64,000 nt of DNA, from the NCBI GenBank assembly GCA_963662155.1, contig OY759263.1, positions 43,795,469-43,859,468 on the forward strand. The letters are read 5' to 3'. This document shows, one piece after another, positions 62,713 through 64,000 of this stretch. This DNA is from Lamellibrachia columna (taxonomy: Eukaryota; Annelida; Polychaeta; Sabellida; Siboglinidae). A model generated the notes under the pieces. That model did not search any database. It had not been told where the DNA came from and was given only the letters and a program-made list of their open reading frames with translations. The position numbers and the translations under genes are program-made. Numbering within the stretch: the first letter of the stretch is position 1; each line of letters opens with the position of its first letter.

Positions 62713-63830
62713 GCAAAGTATCGCATTTCGCTTGCGTGTGTTTCGGAATCTCGCACGAAACATCATATTTTCCCGCCATTTTGAATTGTCGTTTTCTAGC
62801 ATGTTTCCATACTGAGTTACAACAGTCAATCGCTAGTTATACTCGAAAACACGACGGGCTAGCAAGAACTGACACGGCTTACTGTTTAACTAGGAGTGTT
62901 ACAACTGGGTTTATTTCTTTCAAAGATAACACCTTTGCACTGAAGCAGGACGGCCTGACATTAGCTGATGTGACACCTACCGGACAGACCAGGAACCCGT
63001 CATCACGGCCTTTGGTATACGGGAACGGATCACTGATTTATTTCCGAGTAATTTGTATTGCGATTCGAATGAAGTGCATGTCATTTTGAGACGGTCCCCT
63101 TTTCTTGATGTTGTGCTTCCTCAAAATCATGTTTGACATGAATATGGCCATGTTTGAGGACTTCAACATAAACATTTTTAGTGGATGGCTGGCAACATAT
63201 GACATGATTTCACGAATGTTTGCCAGCCGGTTGATGGAAGAACACGCATTAAAATAGAGTATTTTCAGAAGTTTCAAAATATAAATTTCTGAACATCCTT
63301 ACGAATCACTGACATAGATGCTGATGGGAAAATAAGTAGTGGTCCGTCGCCATGTACCGGTACGTTGCAAGCGTATCGCGATACGTATCGCGCAAAAGCA
63401 AATACCGCAGCAACATAACGGTAAACGGTAATACCGCGCAACCAGTGACACCGCCGTCACCCAGGCGCACTTCACTAACGAGGCGGTGAAAATGTGTTTA
63501 TGACAACAACAAATATGATGGCCCCGATGTACTCAAGTATAAGCAACGGTGCGAAATGATTTATAACGCTGCACTACGCTAATATGTGAACGGATGTGAT
63601 GCGGTAAACGTGATTGAGACAGTTCGGTACAGACACGCAGAGACTACGGTAGAAGGTAGAGGCAGCGGTGCCGCGCAGTGGCGGACATTGAGAGAGACCA
63701 TCGTATGTACCGTTCACACGTCAATGTGTACTTATTTCTCTGGGAATTAGATGTGGAATTGCAAATGCTTTGCTCTGGTTTCGTACCCTTGACATACATG
63801 ACTCGTTTATTATAAAACGAGCATGTATAT
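62713..63830. other. Gene-free stretch; nested palindromes near 63355-63400
   Basis: GTACCGGTAC and CGTATCGCGATACG lie within 50 bp of each other, followed by ACGGTAAACGGTAATACCG. This may be a transposon end, but no element was delimited. Confidence 0.45.
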
Positions 63831-63874
63831 ACCGTGCGTGCGTTCGTGCGTGCGTTCATGCGTTCGTGCGTTCG

Positions 63875-63922
<48 letters not shown>

Positions 63923-63925
63923 TGG
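63830..63925. repeat. (GCGT)n microsatellite
   Basis: (TGCG)n with TTCG/TTCATG interruptions in the left half. Confidence 0.97.
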
Positions 63926-64000
63926 TACATACTACAGCAAACTCGCGAATAGTTTCTTGTTGCCCTCAGCTCCCAATTTTTCATTTGTAGTTGCTGTTCT

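Overview
The window is animal (metazoan) nuclear DNA, most likely from an invertebrate with a repeat-rich, intron-containing genome. Genes are split by GT-AG introns and the two recognisable protein families are animal-type. Several families of decayed LINE retrotransposons are present, and there are no operons or ribosome-binding sites. The exact lineage cannot be read from the sequence.

Genes. A complete six-exon transporter of the SLC16 (monocarboxylate transporter, MCT) superfamily lies on the + strand (8563-16962, 568 codons). All five splice junctions keep the reading frame. The last exon of a TASK-type two-pore-domain K+ channel (KCNK3/9-like) lies on the - strand (24643-25487), convergent with the transporter. 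Its first exon is not seen in the 38 kb upstream, so much of the right half of the window may be its first intron. No other host gene can be supported.

Layout. 1-8.2 kb: minisatellites, LINE relics including a 428-codon reverse-transcriptase ORF, and a putative DNA-transposon relic. 8.3-17.5 kb: the transporter. 17.5-24.6 kb: intergenic, with minisatellites, a very long GT/GTGTGC tract and a CTG/CAG tract. 24.6-25.5 kb: the channel exon. 25.5-64 kb: (TA)n tracts, more than a dozen minisatellites (15-85 bp units), SINEs, LINE relics, a TTAA-flanked inverted-repeat transposon family, and stretches where nothing is recognised.

Main observation. Introns 3 and 4 of the transporter are copies of one dispersed repeat that fills each intron almost from donor to acceptor, and its 3' end supplies the splice acceptor. 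Other copies lie at 36.7-37.1 kb and 39.4-40.6 kb, the latter split by a TTAA-flanked transposon. This is the pattern expected of an introner-like (intron-generating) element or of repeated capture of acceptors from one repeat family. A second theme is that dispersed elements repeatedly grow minisatellites inside themselves (31.8, 39.6 and 42.7 kb), in one case as a frame-preserving 13-codon repeat inside a LINE protein.
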